The notes under the pieces are model-generated. The model worked only from the letters and a program-made list of their open reading frames with translations. It was not told the origin of the DNA and searched no databases. The position numbers were made by a program, and so were the translations under genes. This document shows positions 23,918 to 32,704 of a stretch of 64,000 bases of DNA, piece after piece. Within the stretch, counting starts at the first letter, position 1. The number at the start of each line of letters is the position of its first letter. The stretch is from the NCBI RefSeq assembly GCF_022829405.1, contig NZ_JAKSXW010000146.1, positions 1 to 64,000 on the forward strand. Reading direction: 5' to 3'. This stretch comes from Methylobacterium sp. J-076 (GTDB lineage Bacteria; Pseudomonadota; Alphaproteobacteria; Rhizobiales; Beijerinckiaceae).

Positions 23918-25495
23918 ATGCAGCGCAGCCTCGTCCTTGCGTCCGGCCTGCTCGCCGGAACCATCCTTGGAACGCCCGTCTGGGCGCAGGACAGCCAAGA
24001 CCCCGTGGAGCGCGGGAAGTACCTCGTCACCATGGGCGATTGCGCCGCCTGCCATACGGCGCCCGGTGGCAAGTACCTCGCCGGCAACTACGCCCTGAAC
24101 ATGCCCTTCGGCGTGATCATGACCCCGAACCTGACCCCCGACAAGGAAACGGGCCTCGGCGACTACAGCTACGAGGACTTCGATAAGTCCTTCCGGGCCG
24201 GCTATAGCAAGCATGTCGGCTATCTCTACCCGGCCTTCCCGTTCGGCTGGTTCACGAAGGTCACGGACGAGGACACCAAGGCGATCTGGGCCTACCTCCA
24301 GTCGATCCCGGCGGTGAACGAGAAGCGCCAGGAGAACCAGATCCCGTTCCCGTTCAACGTCCGCACCGCCCTGGTGACGTGGCGGACGGCGTTCTTCACG
24401 GAAACGCGGTTCAAGCCCGATCCGAACGCCAGCGCCGAGGTCAACCGCGGCGCCTACCTCGTCGAGGGCCTCGGCCACTGCGCCATGTGCCACAACGAGA
24501 ACAAGCTCGTGGGCAATTCGAGCTTCGCCGGCCGCTTCGGCGGCGGCGTCATCGACGGCTGGTACGCCCCGAACATCACCCCCAACGGCCATCAGGGCAT
24601 CGGCGCCTGGTCCGACGACCAGGTGGTGACCTACCTGAAGACCGGCACCGCCCCCGGGGATCTCCCCGGCGTCGCCGCCGGCCCGATGCGCCAGACCATC
24701 ATGGAATCCCTCTCCAAGGTGAAGGAGGAGGACCTGAAGGCGATGGTCGCCTACCTGCGCACGGTGCCCGCCAAGGAGACCTACAAGGCCAAGGACCTCG
24801 CCGCCTTCGACACGAAGGACGCGCCGGGGGCCTCGACCTACCTGACCTACTGCTCCTCCTGCCACCAGCCCGACGGCAAGGGCATCTCCGGCGCGGTGCC
24901 GGCCCTGGCCGGCAACACCTCGGTGATGTCGGACGGGCCCGAGACGGTGCTGCGGGTGATCTACGGCGGCCTGGCCGCCCAGAGCGGCTACGCACCGATG
25001 GTGGCCATCGGCCAGCAGATGACCGATGTCGAGGTGAAGAACGTCACGGATTACATCCGCAATTCCTGGGGCAACAAGGCGCCGGTCGTCACCGGTTCCA
25101 AGGCGTCCGAGGCCCGGGCGGCGACCAAGACCATGCTCGCCGGCACGGCCCCCTGCGCCGAGATCGAGCAGGACAAGCTGAAGGCGGCCTTCGACAAGGT
25201 GGGCATCCAGAACAGCCTGACGGGCCTGAAGCAGCAGGATTTCGTGCCGACGCTCGTCCGCGTCGTGCCGCAGATCAAGGCGGAGCCGACCCAGGCCACG
25301 GACGACGACATCGTCAACGCCCTCACGACCGCCTTCTGCAAGGTCGGCCGCGACGACCCGCAATATGCGAGCCCGAGCTGGCCGACGGTGATCGGCTCCT
25401 TCGCCAACGTGGCCTACAGCCAAGTGAAGAACCCCGAGAAGCAGGCGGCCAACGTCCCCGCCGCCATCCCGAGCGCCACCACGCCGCCGAAGTGA
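23918..25495 (+). CDS. Triheme c-type cytochrome (alcohol/gluconate dehydrogenase cytochrome subunit type)
   Basis: 525 aa with a signal peptide (MQRSLVLASGLLAG...VWAQ) and three CXXCH heme sites: CAACH (residues 42-46), CAMCH and CSSCH. Domain order and the segments RGKYLVTMGDCAACHTAPGG, MTPNLTPDKETGLG and HVGYLYPAFPFGWFTKVTDE match the membrane-associated cytochrome subunits of quinoprotein alcohol, aldehyde or gluconate dehydrogenases, which pass electrons to quinone. No dehydrogenase gene is adjacent. The C-terminal ~110 residues after the third heme domain form an extra segment with two cysteines. ATG 23909 is in frame, but ATG 23918 has GGGAG nine bases upstream. It ends just before a hairpin terminator. 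Confidence 0.85.
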   Translation: MQRSLVLASGLLAGTILGTPVWAQDSQDPVERGKYLVTMGDCAACHTAPGGKYLAGNYALNMPFGVIMTPNLTPDKETGLGDYSYEDFDKSFRAGYSKHVGYLYPAFPFGWFTKVTDEDTKAIWAYLQSIPAVNEKRQENQIPFPFNVRTALVTWRTAFFTETRFKPDPNASAEVNRGAYLVEGLGHCAMCHNENKLVGNSSFAGRFGGGVIDGWYAPNITPNGHQGIGAWSDDQVVTYLKTGTAPGDLPGVAAGPMRQTIMESLSKVKEEDLKAMVAYLRTVPAKETYKAKDLAAFDTKDAPGASTYLTYCSSCHQPDGKGISGAVPALAGNTSVMSDGPETVLRVIYGGLAAQSGYAPMVAIGQQMTDVEVKNVTDYIRNSWGNKAPVVTGSKASEARAATKTMLAGTAPCAEIEQDKLKAAFDKVGIQNSLTGLKQQDFVPTLVRVVPQIKAEPTQATDDDIVNALTTAFCKVGRDDPQYASPSWPTVIGSFANVAYSQVKNPEKQAANVPAAIPSATTPPK

Positions 25496-25508
25496 CGAGG
25501 AAACACGG

Positions 25509-25538
25509 ATCTCCCGCGCCGGTGACGGCGCGGGAGAT
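25509..25538. terminator. Hairpin terminator between the cytochrome gene and parE
   Basis: Perfect 12-bp stem ATCTCCCGCGCC / GGCGCGGGAGAT with loop GGTGAC, between two convergent genes. No T-run follows, so it may act in both directions with Rho or as a 3' end protector. Confidence 0.65.
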
Positions 25539-25549
25539 GGATCGGGTCC

Positions 25550-25921
25550 TCACGGGCAAGGATCCTGGGGCGGGTCGGCCGGAACCATGTCCGCGCCCAC
25601 GCGCAGGCGAGGCTCCATCTTTTCGTGCAGGACCCTCAGCACGACCACTTCCCGGCGCTCGGCGATGACGGAGAAATAGAGGATATGCGACGCCCCTCGT
25701 CTCCGGGGGCTCGCATGCGCCATGTGGAAGGAGCGGATCCCAGGCGCCAACTCTGTCCGGCTCCTCGTGGAAGGGCGCTCCGGGTCATCGACGATCATGG
25801 CGACGGCCCGATCGATGATTTCCGCGTAGGCCTGGACTTGTCGGTTCCCGAACGTTCGAAGCGTCTCCCGAAGAATATCCTCGATATCCCGCTCGGCCCG
25901 AAGCGTCAGCCTATGGCGCAC
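25550..25921 (-). CDS. parE: ParE-type toxin
   Basis: 123 aa of the RelE/ParE superfamily. Begins RHRLTLRAERDIEDILRETL and ends with the characteristic ILYFSVIAERREVVVLRVLHEKM; ParE toxins poison DNA gyrase. The start is GTG at 25921, overlapping the antitoxin gene by 11 bases, the typical coupling of a toxin-antitoxin pair. The C-terminal 20 residues are Pro/Asp-rich and go beyond the family core. Confidence 0.88.
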   Translation of the reverse strand: MRHRLTLRAERDIEDILRETLRTFGNRQVQAYAEIIDRAVAMIVDDPERPSTRSRTELAPGIRSFHMAHASPRRRGASHILYFSVIAERREVVVLRVLHEKMEPRLRVGADMVPADPPQDPCP

Positions 25922-26180
25922 GGCCGGCGTTCCGGATCACGTCCCTGGCGATATCGGCTGCGGTACGGCGTGTGAGGCGATCGGAGCCCAGGTCGGACAG
26001 GCCGACCTCGATCTCCCGGCGGAGGGCATCGAGTTTCTCGGCTTCGGCGGCTTTTTCCTGTTCGAGGAGGCGAAGGCCATCGCGCACCACGTCGCTCGCC
26101 GAGGCGTAGCGCCCCGACTGCGTCAGGTGGGTCACGAAGGCCAGCATCTCCGGCGACAGGCTCACGTTCATGGTCGCCAT
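25911..26180 (-). CDS. parD: ParD-type antitoxin
   Basis: 89 aa. The N-terminal ribbon-helix-helix (MATMNVSLSPEMLAFVTHLT, then GRYASASDVVRDGLRLLE) is the ParD/CopG DNA-binding fold that autoregulates the operon; the C-terminal part neutralises ParE. The open frame reaches 26216, but ATG 26180 has GAGGTG about 7 bases before it and starts right at the family N-terminus; ATG 26171 is possible. Confidence 0.9.
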   Translation of the reverse strand: MATMNVSLSPEMLAFVTHLTQSGRYASASDVVRDGLRLLEQEKAAEAEKLDALRREIEVGLSDLGSDRLTRRTAADIARDVIRNAGRAP

Positions 26181-26354
26181 GGGCGTCACCTCATCGAGCA
26201 CGCGGCAGGTCCCCATTCTAGGCGGCCGCAGGGAGGCTCAGCAACGCAGCACGATACGGCATCGGGGGACGACACACGCCGCATGCCCGGTGGAACGCAA
26301 ACGGCCCCGCTTCGTTAGCGCGCCGAAACGACCCCCACCCGCGCCGGAGTTCCC

Positions 26355-26528
26355 GTGTCCAGCCTCATCCGTATCCTGCTCGCGATCTTCTTCCCGCCGA
26401 TCGCTGTGCTCATGACGACCGGGTTCGGCCTGCAGTTCCTGCTGAACATCGTGCTGTGGGTGCTGGGCTGGTTGCCCGGGACGGTCCACGCCCTGTGGCT
26501 GATGAACCGGGACCGCCCGCTGCTCTGA
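26355..26528 (+). CDS. Pmp3/YqaE (UPF0057) family small membrane protein
   Basis: 57 aa starting at GTG 26355 with GGAG six bases upstream. Two membrane segments form nearly the whole protein: SLIRILLAIFFPPIAVLMTT and FLLNIVLWVLGWLPGTVHAL. This is the clear signature of the Pmp3/YqaE family (PPxAV...LNI.L..LG..PG..HA), proteins often induced by salt or membrane stress. A bidirectional hairpin follows at 26541-26567. Confidence 0.88.
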   Translation: MSSLIRILLAIFFPPIAVLMTTGFGLQFLLNIVLWVLGWLPGTVHALWLMNRDRPLL

Positions 26529-26540
26529 GCGGCACGGCAC

Positions 26541-26567
26541 GGCGGGGACCGTCTGGAGGTCCCCGCC
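26541..26567. terminator. Bidirectional hairpin between the Pmp3-like gene and the L,D-transpeptidase gene
   Basis: Perfect 10-bp stem GGCGGGGACC / GGTCCCCGCC with a 7-nt loop, in the 49-bp gap between convergent genes. Confidence 0.7.
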
Positions 26568-26577
26568 CCGGAGCGCC

Positions 26578-28095
26578 TCAGGGCTTCACGTCGACCTTGG
26601 CCACCGTCTGCTTGGCGGCGGGCTTGGCGGGCGCGGGCTTGCCGGCGTCGTGGGCCTGCTCCTTGCCAGAGTGGGCGGCGGGCTTCGCCCCGTGGGCGGT
26701 CTTCACCGCCGGAACCGGGGCCGACGCCTCGATATGGGCCGCCAGTTTCACCGGCGCGGCCGTCGCGGCATCCGTCGCCGGGGTGACGGGGGCCGCCTTC
26801 TCCTTGGTGAACAGCGTGCCGAGCAACTTCTGGTAGCCGTCGGATTCGCCGTCCGCGTCGGCGACCGTGAGGCGGGAGGGCTTCTCCGCCCCCGCGGGCT
26901 TGGCCTCCGCCGCCGGCTCCTCCTGCCGGGTCGCCATGAGGGTGGTCGGCGAGGGCCGCACCGGGCCCTTCGCCTTCTCGCCAACCTTGGTCCCGGCCTT
27001 CGGCGTGGTGGAGGACGTGGTGGTGGGCGACTGGGCGGCGGCGAGCATCACCGGACGGCCCTTGGCGTCGATCTCGACCTCTTCCGGCGCGAAGGCGAGG
27101 GTCTCCGGCCGGCTCACGTCGCCGAGGTTGTGGCGCCCGAACTCCTTGGCATCGTAGGGCAGCACCGTCTCGGTGCCGCCGAGGCTCGCGAACGTGGTCG
27201 GGTCGTTCTGGGGGCGGAAGACCGGGTTCTGGCCGCCGTCCTGATAGGCCATCCGCACCGACGGCGTGCCCTTCGCCACGAGTTCCGCGATCTCGCGCTC
27301 GTCCTGCTCGCGCTTCTCGACCACCTGTGGGTCGAGCTTCGGCTTGCACGAACCCGCCGCCACATCCCCCCCGCCGAAGACGTAGCGGGTGCCGCAGGCG
27401 CCGACCTTCGGCTCGTCCCGCAGGGCCTCGAAATAATCGGACCCTTCCTTCAGGTTGCGCCAGAACGGCGCGTTCGGGTCGTTCCGGAACTTGGCCATGT
27501 TCCGGGCCGTCATCCGGAACGGGTAGGACTGGAACTGGAAGCTGCGCTGGCCGCCCGAGAACGCCTCGCGGGCGATGGCGTAGATCTCGGCGATCGAGGC
27601 GTCGGTCATGGCGAAGCAGCCCGCCGACGAGCAGGTGCCATGCACCATCAGGAAGCGGCCGGAGCGGCCGTTCGCCCGGTCGACGGCGTTGGGGAAGCCG
27701 GTGTCGAAGGAGAGGTAGTACGACGAGTTCGGGTTCATCAGGCCCGGCGTGATCGTGTAGAAGCCCTCCGGCGTCTGGCGATCCCCCTCGCGGGTCTTCG
27801 GGCCGAGCTGGCCCGACCAGCGGCAGATCGGGTAGGTCTTGAGCAGGGCGTAGCGGCCGTCGCCGCCCTTCTTCCACACCTCCATCTCCGCTTCCTTCTT
27901 GTAGGCGCGGATTAGGATCGGGTCGGATTGCTGCATCCCCTTGGTCTGCATCAGAGCAAGGGTCTGCGAGGCGATGGGAGCGATGCTACGGGCCGTGGGA
28001 CCGTTGATCCCGCTGCCATCCTGGCAGGCGCCGAGCAACAGGGCGGTCAAGGCAGCGGCCGCCAGCATCCTCGCAGTCGCGGGACGCGCCGTCAT
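26578..28095 (-). CDS. L,D-transpeptidase family lipoprotein (YkuD domain)
   Basis: 505 aa. Lipobox LLGAC at residues 20-24 predicts a lipoprotein. The YkuD/L,D-transpeptidase fold follows: KTREGDRQTPEGFYTI and the catalytic motif HGTCSSAGC, with H152 and the nucleophile C160. The second half (about residues 270-505) is low-complexity, rich in Ala/Pro/Lys/Thr, possibly spanning or binding the cell wall. Such enzymes cross-link peptidoglycan or attach proteins to it; the substrate is not shown by the sequence. ATG 28095 starts the signal sequence; the frame is open upstream without a plausible start. Confidence 0.85.
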   Translation of the reverse strand: MTARPATARMLAAAALTALLLGACQDGSGINGPTARSIAPIASQTLALMQTKGMQQSDPILIRAYKKEAEMEVWKKGGDGRYALLKTYPICRWSGQLGPKTREGDRQTPEGFYTITPGLMNPNSSYYLSFDTGFPNAVDRANGRSGRFLMVHGTCSSAGCFAMTDASIAEIYAIAREAFSGGQRSFQFQSYPFRMTARNMAKFRNDPNAPFWRNLKEGSDYFEALRDEPKVGACGTRYVFGGGDVAAGSCKPKLDPQVVEKREQDEREIAELVAKGTPSVRMAYQDGGQNPVFRPQNDPTTFASLGGTETVLPYDAKEFGRHNLGDVSRPETLAFAPEEVEIDAKGRPVMLAAAQSPTTTSSTTPKAGTKVGEKAKGPVRPSPTTLMATRQEEPAAEAKPAGAEKPSRLTVADADGESDGYQKLLGTLFTKEKAAPVTPATDAATAAPVKLAAHIEASAPVPAVKTAHGAKPAAHSGKEQAHDAGKPAPAKPAAKQTVAKVDVKP

Positions 28096-28258
28096 GGGGA
28101 ACCTCGTCCTCGAACTCTCGCCCGGAGGCCGTTGGCATCGGCCGATCTCGGGCGCCACTCCCCAACCCTCTACCGTCGTTAAGCTTGCGGCTTCGTTACC
28201 GCAAGGGCGCGGTGGCAACACCGCCCGCGCACCCGGCCCGGCGATCCACCGTTTTCCC
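28096..28258. other. Gap upstream of the L,D-transpeptidase gene
   Basis: No intact gene. It should hold the promoter of the minus-strand transpeptidase gene; no convincing -35/-10 pair was picked out. The right side grades into the LysR remnant. Confidence 0.4.
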
Positions 28259-28423
28259 GTGGCGAGGGCGGCGGCGGGGCGGCTCGTGCCGCGCCTCGAA
28301 CCGTTCGATCCGCAGGATCGGGGGGCGATCCACGCGGTCCTCGTCGGCGGTCCCGCCATGCCCGCGCGGGTCCGGGCGGTGGTCGACTTCCTGAGCGAGC
28401 GGTTGAACGGTCGCGCGGGGTGA
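28259..28423 (+). pseudogene. C-terminal remnant of a LysR-family regulator
   Basis: An open stretch of 54 codons ending at TGA 28421-28423 reads VARAAAGRLVPRLEPFDP, then AIHAVLVGGPAMPARVRAVV and DFLSERL. This pattern (dG.LV..L....  plhav......paRVRa.vDFL.erL) is that of the last 50 residues of LysR effector-binding domains. The HTH and the rest of the domain are absent upstream. I read it as a decayed gene; chance resemblance cannot be ruled out without a search. Confidence 0.55.
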
Positions 28424-28440
28424 GGCGCCGCGGCCTTGGG

Positions 28441-29187
28441 TCAGTGGAGCCGGGCCGGCTGCCAGTCGGCCTCCGCGCGGATCAGGGCCACCAGCGCGGC
28501 GTCGTCCGCCGGGTCGGCAAGGCGCAGGCCGATCGGCGCGGTGGGGGTGCCGACCGTCAGCCAGCGCAGGCTCGGGCTTGGATCGGAGCGTTCGGTCACC
28601 TCCACCCGTTCCCCGCCGGTCTCGAGCTGGAGGAAGGTGAGATGATTGGTGCTCGCCCGCCGGCCGAGCAGCGCGTCGATCTCCTCCACCACCGGGCGGG
28701 GGGTGTAGAGGTGTGTCATCATCCACAGGCGGTTGCGGGTGCCAGGGGTGTCGAGGGCCGTCCGCAGCCGGCGCACGCCCTCGGTCAGGAAGGCGTAATC
28801 CGCCGGGTCGCGGGCCGGATCGTGGTGGTTGAAGACGCATTCGAGGCCGTGGCGCTCCCGGTAGAGCCGGTGGCGGCCCTTCCAGATGTCCGGCCCGCGC
28901 CGCTCCGCCTCGGGGATGCTCTCGAGCTGGGCCCGGTCGGTGAGCGTGGCGAAATCGTCGGCGAGGCAATCGCGGACCATCCCCGGCATGGAGAACAGCC
29001 AGTCGAACGGCCCGGACCACGCACGCAGGTCGAGGGTCTTCAGGACATGGGCCATCTGGCAGTTGCAGCCGAGGGAGACGGTGTTGAACGCCCCCGGCTC
29101 GCGCGTGTCGCGGCGGCCCAGCGGGCGGCCGAGGCGGCGGCCGAGGCGCTGGAGCGTCCCGCGCAGCCGCCGGGCCGCTGCGCTCAC
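28441..29187 (-). CDS. DUF1796-type putative papain-like cysteine peptidase
   Basis: 248 aa. After a basic N-terminus comes [20 protein letters not shown] and [14 protein letters not shown], the opening of the DUF1796 family of putative papain-like cysteine peptidases (C within SLGCNCQ as the candidate nucleophile), with VFNHHD further on. No substrate is known. GTG 29187 overlaps the accA stop by 4 bases (GTGA), so the two form an operon, an unexpected partner for acetyl-CoA carboxylase. Confidence 0.7.
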   Translation of the reverse strand: MSAAARRLRGTLQRLGRRLGRPLGRRDTREPGAFNTVSLGCNCQMAHVLKTLDLRAWSGPFDWLFSMPGMVRDCLADDFATLTDRAQLESIPEAERRGPDIWKGRHRLYRERHGLECVFNHHDPARDPADYAFLTEGVRRLRTALDTPGTRNRLWMMTHLYTPRPVVEEIDALLGRRASTNHLTFLQLETGGERVEVTERSDPSPSLRWLTVGTPTAPIGLRLADPADDAALVALIRAEADWQPARLH

Positions 29188-30146
29188 AGGCGCCTGCCGA
29201 TCTCGAGGAACTTCTCCGCCCGCCGGTCGCGGATGGCGGCGGGCTCGGCCCCCTCGAACAGGGCGAGGGAGTCGGCGATGGCTTGGCCCGTGGCCTGGAT
29301 GGCGCCGTCCCGGTCCCGGTGCGCCCCGCCGATGGCCTCGGGGATGATCCCGTCGATGACGCCGAGCCGCAGGAGGTCCTGGGCGGTGATCTTCATGGCG
29401 GTGGCGGCCTCGTGGGCGCGGCCCCCGTCGCGCCACAGGATCGAGGCCGCGCCCTCCGGCGAGATCACCCCGTAGATCGCGTGTTCCAGCATCAGCACCC
29501 GGTTGGCGGTGGCGAGGGCGATGGCCCCGCCGGAGCCCCCCTCCCCGATCACCACGGCCACGTTCGGCACCGACAGGCCGAGGCAGGCCTCCGTCGAGCG
29601 GGCGATGGCCTCGGCCTGCCCGCGCTCCTCCGCCTCGATGCCGGGATAGGCGCCGGCCGTGTCCACGAAGGCGATCACCGGCAGGCCGAACCGGTCGGCG
29701 GTCTCCATCAGGCGCACCGCCTTGCGGTAGCCCTCGGGCCGGGCCATCCCGAAATTGTGGCGCAGGCGCGCCTCCGTCGTCGCGCCCTTCTCCTGCCCGA
29801 GCACGCAGACCGGCCGCCCGCGGAACCGGCCGAAGCCGCCGACGATGGCCTCGTCCTCGCCGAAGGTGCGGTCCCCCGCCAGCGGGGTGAACTCGCTGAT
29901 CAGGCCGGCGCAGTAATCGATGAAGTGCGGGCGCTGCGGGTGCCGGGCGACCTGCGTCTTCTGCCAGGGCGTCAGGGCCGCGTAGATCTCGGCCAGGGCC
30001 TGCCGGGCCTTCGCCTCCAGCCGGCCGACTTCCTCGCTGATCGCCACCGCGCCGTCCTGGCTGCCCACGGCGCGCAGTTCTTCGAGCTTCGCTTCGAGCT
30101 CGGCCACCGGCTTCTCGAAATCGAGATAGGAGCGCGTCGCCGCCAT
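29184..30146 (-). CDS. accA: Acetyl-CoA carboxylase carboxyltransferase subunit alpha
   Basis: Alpha subunit of the carboxyltransferase that makes malonyl-CoA, the first step of fatty acid synthesis; pairs with AccD. 320 aa with [16 protein letters not shown] at the start and the crotonase-fold core [20 protein letters not shown] and [23 protein letters not shown] 30146 starts the family N-terminus ([11 protein letters not shown]); the frame continues upstream without support. Confidence 0.96.
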   Translation of the reverse strand: MAATRSYLDFEKPVAELEAKLEELRAVGSQDGAVAISEEVGRLEAKARQALAEIYAALTPWQKTQVARHPQRPHFIDYCAGLISEFTPLAGDRTFGEDEAIVGGFGRFRGRPVCVLGQEKGATTEARLRHNFGMARPEGYRKAVRLMETADRFGLPVIAFVDTAGAYPGIEAEERGQAEAIARSTEACLGLSVPNVAVVIGEGGSGGAIALATANRVLMLEHAIYGVISPEGAASILWRDGGRAHEAATAMKITAQDLLRLGVIDGIIPEAIGGAHRDRDGAIQATGQAIADSLALFEGAEPAAIRDRRAEKFLEIGRRL

Positions 30147-30273
30147 GGGGTTCCGTATTCGAGTCGTGGACGGTCGCACGCCCGGTTCGGACCCCGGCTG
30201 CGGCGGGCGCAGGGTGTTGGCGCAAAGCCCGACGCTGTCAACCTTTCCGGCGTCCGCCCACAGGCGGGACCCG

Positions 30274-31647
30274 TCAGGCGGCCTGGGCGACCACCCGGTT
30301 GCGGCCCGCGGCCTTCGCCTCGTAGAGGCCCTCGTCCGCCCGGCGCAGCATGTCCCCCGGGGAGGCATCGCCCGGGCAGCGGATCGCCACGCCGATGGAG
30401 ACCGTGACGTTCAGGGTGCGCGTCTCCCGCTGCACGGCGAAGGGCGCGGCCTCGACCCGCTCGCGGATGCGCTCGGCGATGGTGTGGGCCTCGGCGAGGC
30501 CGGCATCGGGCAGGATCACCACGATCTCCTCGCCGCCGTAGCGGGAGACGATGTCGATGGGCCGCGTGTGCTGGCGCACGCGCTCGGCGAAGGCGCGCAG
30601 CACCTCGTCGCCCGCCTCGTGGCCGTAGGTGTCGTTGATCGCCTTGAAGCGGTCGATGTCGAGGATCAGCGCCGCCAGGGGCCGGTGGCGCAGGGTGTCG
30701 TCGGCGAACAGCACGCCGAGATGGTTGTCGAGGTAGCGGCGGTTGTGCAGTCCGGTCAGGACGTCGGTCACCGCCATCTGCAGGGAGGCCTGCATCGCCC
30801 CGCGCAGCACGTCCGAGAAGCGCCTGCGCCGGACCTGCGTGCGGACGCGGGCCAGCAGCTCGTTCCGATCGACGGGGCGCATCAGGTAGTCGTGGACGCC
30901 GAAATCCAGCCCGCGGGTGATGCGGGCGCGCTCGTGGGCCTCGGCCACCATGATGAGGGGCATGCCCCGCGTCCGGTCGAGGGACCGGAGCTGGCTGCAC
31001 AGGCGCAGGCCGTCATGGCCCTCCAGGTCGAGGCTCACCAGGGCGAGGTCGAACTCCCCCTCCGCCGCCACCTGGATCGCCGCGTGCGGGTCCGCCTCCA
31101 CCGTGACGCGGTGGTGCTGCCGCAGGGCGAGCGCCATCCGGTCGGCGGCGCCGGGGCGGTCCTCCACGAGGAGGATGCCCGCGTCGAGGCCGGTCTCGGC
31201 GGTGGCGGTGACGAGGGGGTCGCCCATCCCGTAGGCGCGGGAGGCGAGCGCGCGCTGGCGCAGCTCGTCGGTCACCGCCTTGAGGCGCACGAGGCTGCGC
31301 ACGCGGGTGAACAGGGCGGTGTCGTCCACCGGCTTGGTGAGGAAGTCGTCGGCGCCCGCATCGAGGCCCTTCAGGCGGTCGGAGGGCTGGTCGAGGGCGG
31401 TAACCATCACCACCGGGATGTGGGCGGTGACGGGGTTGCTCTTCAGGCGGCGGCACACCTCGAAGCCGTCCATGCCCGGCATCATCACGTCGAGCAGCAC
31501 GAGGTCGCAGAGGCCCTTCTCGCAGATCGCGATGGCATCCGGCCCGTTCATCGCCGCGAGCGTGTCGAAATATTCGAGCCCGAGCTTGGTTTCGAGCAGC
31601 TTGACGTTCGGAAACAGGTCATCGACGATCAGGACGCGGGCCGACAT
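30274..31647 (-). CDS. pleD: Diguanylate cyclase response regulator PleD
   Basis: 457 aa: receiver domain 1 (residues 1-120, phospho-acceptor D53 in [13 protein letters not shown]), a second degenerate receiver (about 152-275) and a GGDEF domain with the active site GGEEI at 371-375. Makes cyclic-di-GMP; in Caulobacter PleD is activated by DivJ and controls the swarmer-to-stalked transition. It lies 83 bp downstream of divK on the same strand, the Caulobacter-type divK-pleD pair. Confidence 0.95.
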   Translation of the reverse strand: MSARVLIVDDLFPNVKLLETKLGLEYFDTLAAMNGPDAIAICEKGLCDLVLLDVMMPGMDGFEVCRRLKSNPVTAHIPVVMVTALDQPSDRLKGLDAGADDFLTKPVDDTALFTRVRSLVRLKAVTDELRQRALASRAYGMGDPLVTATAETGLDAGILLVEDRPGAADRMALALRQHHRVTVEADPHAAIQVAAEGEFDLALVSLDLEGHDGLRLCSQLRSLDRTRGMPLIMVAEAHERARITRGLDFGVHDYLMRPVDRNELLARVRTQVRRRRFSDVLRGAMQASLQMAVTDVLTGLHNRRYLDNHLGVLFADDTLRHRPLAALILDIDRFKAINDTYGHEAGDEVLRAFAERVRQHTRPIDIVSRYGGEEIVVILPDAGLAEAHTIAERIRERVEAAPFAVQRETRTLNVTVSIGVAIRCPGDASPGDMLRRADEGLYEAKAAGRNRVVAQAA

Positions 31648-31730
31648 GCTACCTCGCTTCGGGCGGCCGCTCGTCTCGCCCTCCGGGCGGGGCTAACGGC
31701 CCCGCGACGGAGGATTGCTCCCCCGACGCG

Positions 31731-32102
31731 TCATTTCGGCTCAAGATAAGCGCGAACAGTTGCCAAAAACTTCGCGACCGAGATGGGCTTGGAGAGATAA
31801 GCCTCGCAGCCGCCCTCCCGGATCCGCTCTTCGTCGCCCTTCATGGCGAAGGCCGTGATGGCGATGATCGGAATCGACTTCAGATCGTCGTCCTCCTTCA
31901 GCCACTTGGTGACTTCCAGGCCGGACACCTCCGGCAGCTGGATGTCCATCAGGATCAGGTCCGGATGATGGGCGCGGGCGAGCTCGATCGCCTCGATGCC
32001 GTTGGCGGTCTTCAGGGTCGCGTAGCCGTTCGCCTCGAGGAGGTCGTTGAACAGCTTCATGTTCAGTTCGTTGTCCTCGACGATCAGCACCGTCTTCGAC
32101 AT
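31731..32102 (-). CDS. divK: Single-domain response regulator DivK
   Basis: 123 aa receiver-only protein, [20 protein letters not shown], phospho-acceptor Asp in [16 protein letters not shown], conserved Thr in [11 protein letters not shown] and Lys in YLSKPI. In alphaproteobacteria DivK relays the DivJ/PleC signal to DivL-CckA and controls CtrA and the cell cycle. Heads an operon with pleD and is divergent from the DUF3572 gene. Confidence 0.95.
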   Translation of the reverse strand: MSKTVLIVEDNELNMKLFNDLLEANGYATLKTANGIEAIELARAHHPDLILMDIQLPEVSGLEVTKWLKEDDDLKSIPIIAITAFAMKGDEERIREGGCEAYLSKPISVAKFLATVRAYLEPK

Positions 32103-32175
32103 GGTTCCTTGCCTCGGTCAGAGCCGATTATGATGAAGGACCCATCAGCCCCATTGCGTCGGTTTTAAGGGTTAC

Positions 32176-32478
32176 ATGTTGACGAAAGGCAAACCGCATC
32201 AAGCGGATGACCCGGCGGAAAGCCTCGCCGTCGATGTTCTGCTGTGGATCGTGGGGGACGAGGACCGTCTTTTCCCCTTCCTCGCCACGACGGGGCTCGA
32301 TGTCGAAGCCGTCCGGGCGGGTGCCGGCGACCCGGCCTTCCTGGCGGGCGTGCTGGACTACGTGGCCGGGCACGAGCCGGTGCTGATCGCCTGCGCGAAC
32401 GCCCTCGCCGTGAAGCCGGAGCGCATCGTCACCGCCTGGCACCGCCTCTCCCCCGCCCCTGACGACGAGTGGATGTAG
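32176..32478 (+). CDS. DUF3572 family protein
   Basis: 100 aa, acidic and mostly helical, with AVDVLLWIVGDEDRLFPFLA and FLAGVLDYVAGHEPVLIACA, matching DUF3572, a small alphaproteobacterial family of unknown function. Divergent from divK with a 73-bp shared promoter region. ATG 32176. Confidence 0.85.
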   Translation: MLTKGKPHQADDPAESLAVDVLLWIVGDEDRLFPFLATTGLDVEAVRAGAGDPAFLAGVLDYVAGHEPVLIACANALAVKPERIVTAWHRLSPAPDDEWM

Positions 32479-32550
32479 GGCTTTCTTTCGGGCCGGGGGA
32501 CGCCGGGGACTGCCGCCACCGATTCCACCGCCGTCAGTCCCACCCACACC

Positions 32551-32645
32551 CGTCATTGCGAGCGCTGCGACGCGATCCAGGGATCCGCCACGTCCGGACA
32601 CGGCCCGCTATCCTGGGTTGCTTTGCTGCGCTCGCTAATGACGGC
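32551..32645. repeat. GCGAGCG...CGCTCGC palindromic repeat, single copy
   Basis: CGTCATTGCGAGCGCTGCGA followed by CGCGATCCAGGG at the left; at the right ATCCTGGGTTGCTTTGCTGC followed by GCTCGCTAATGACGG, the inverted counterpart. About 95 bp. Same family as the tandem array at 19150-19474. It sits between the DUF3572 and eipB genes, which are convergent. Confidence 0.85.
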
Positions 32646-32704
32646 GGCGGGGGGCGGTGACGGGTGTGGAGGGCAAGGACGGCGGTGGTGACCGAAGCCG
32701 CCCG

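Noticed and set aside
27941-28258. The upstream part of the open frame that ends in the LysR-like remnant
   Set aside because: This part overlaps the start of the transpeptidase gene antisense and shows no LysR features; only the last 54 codons do.
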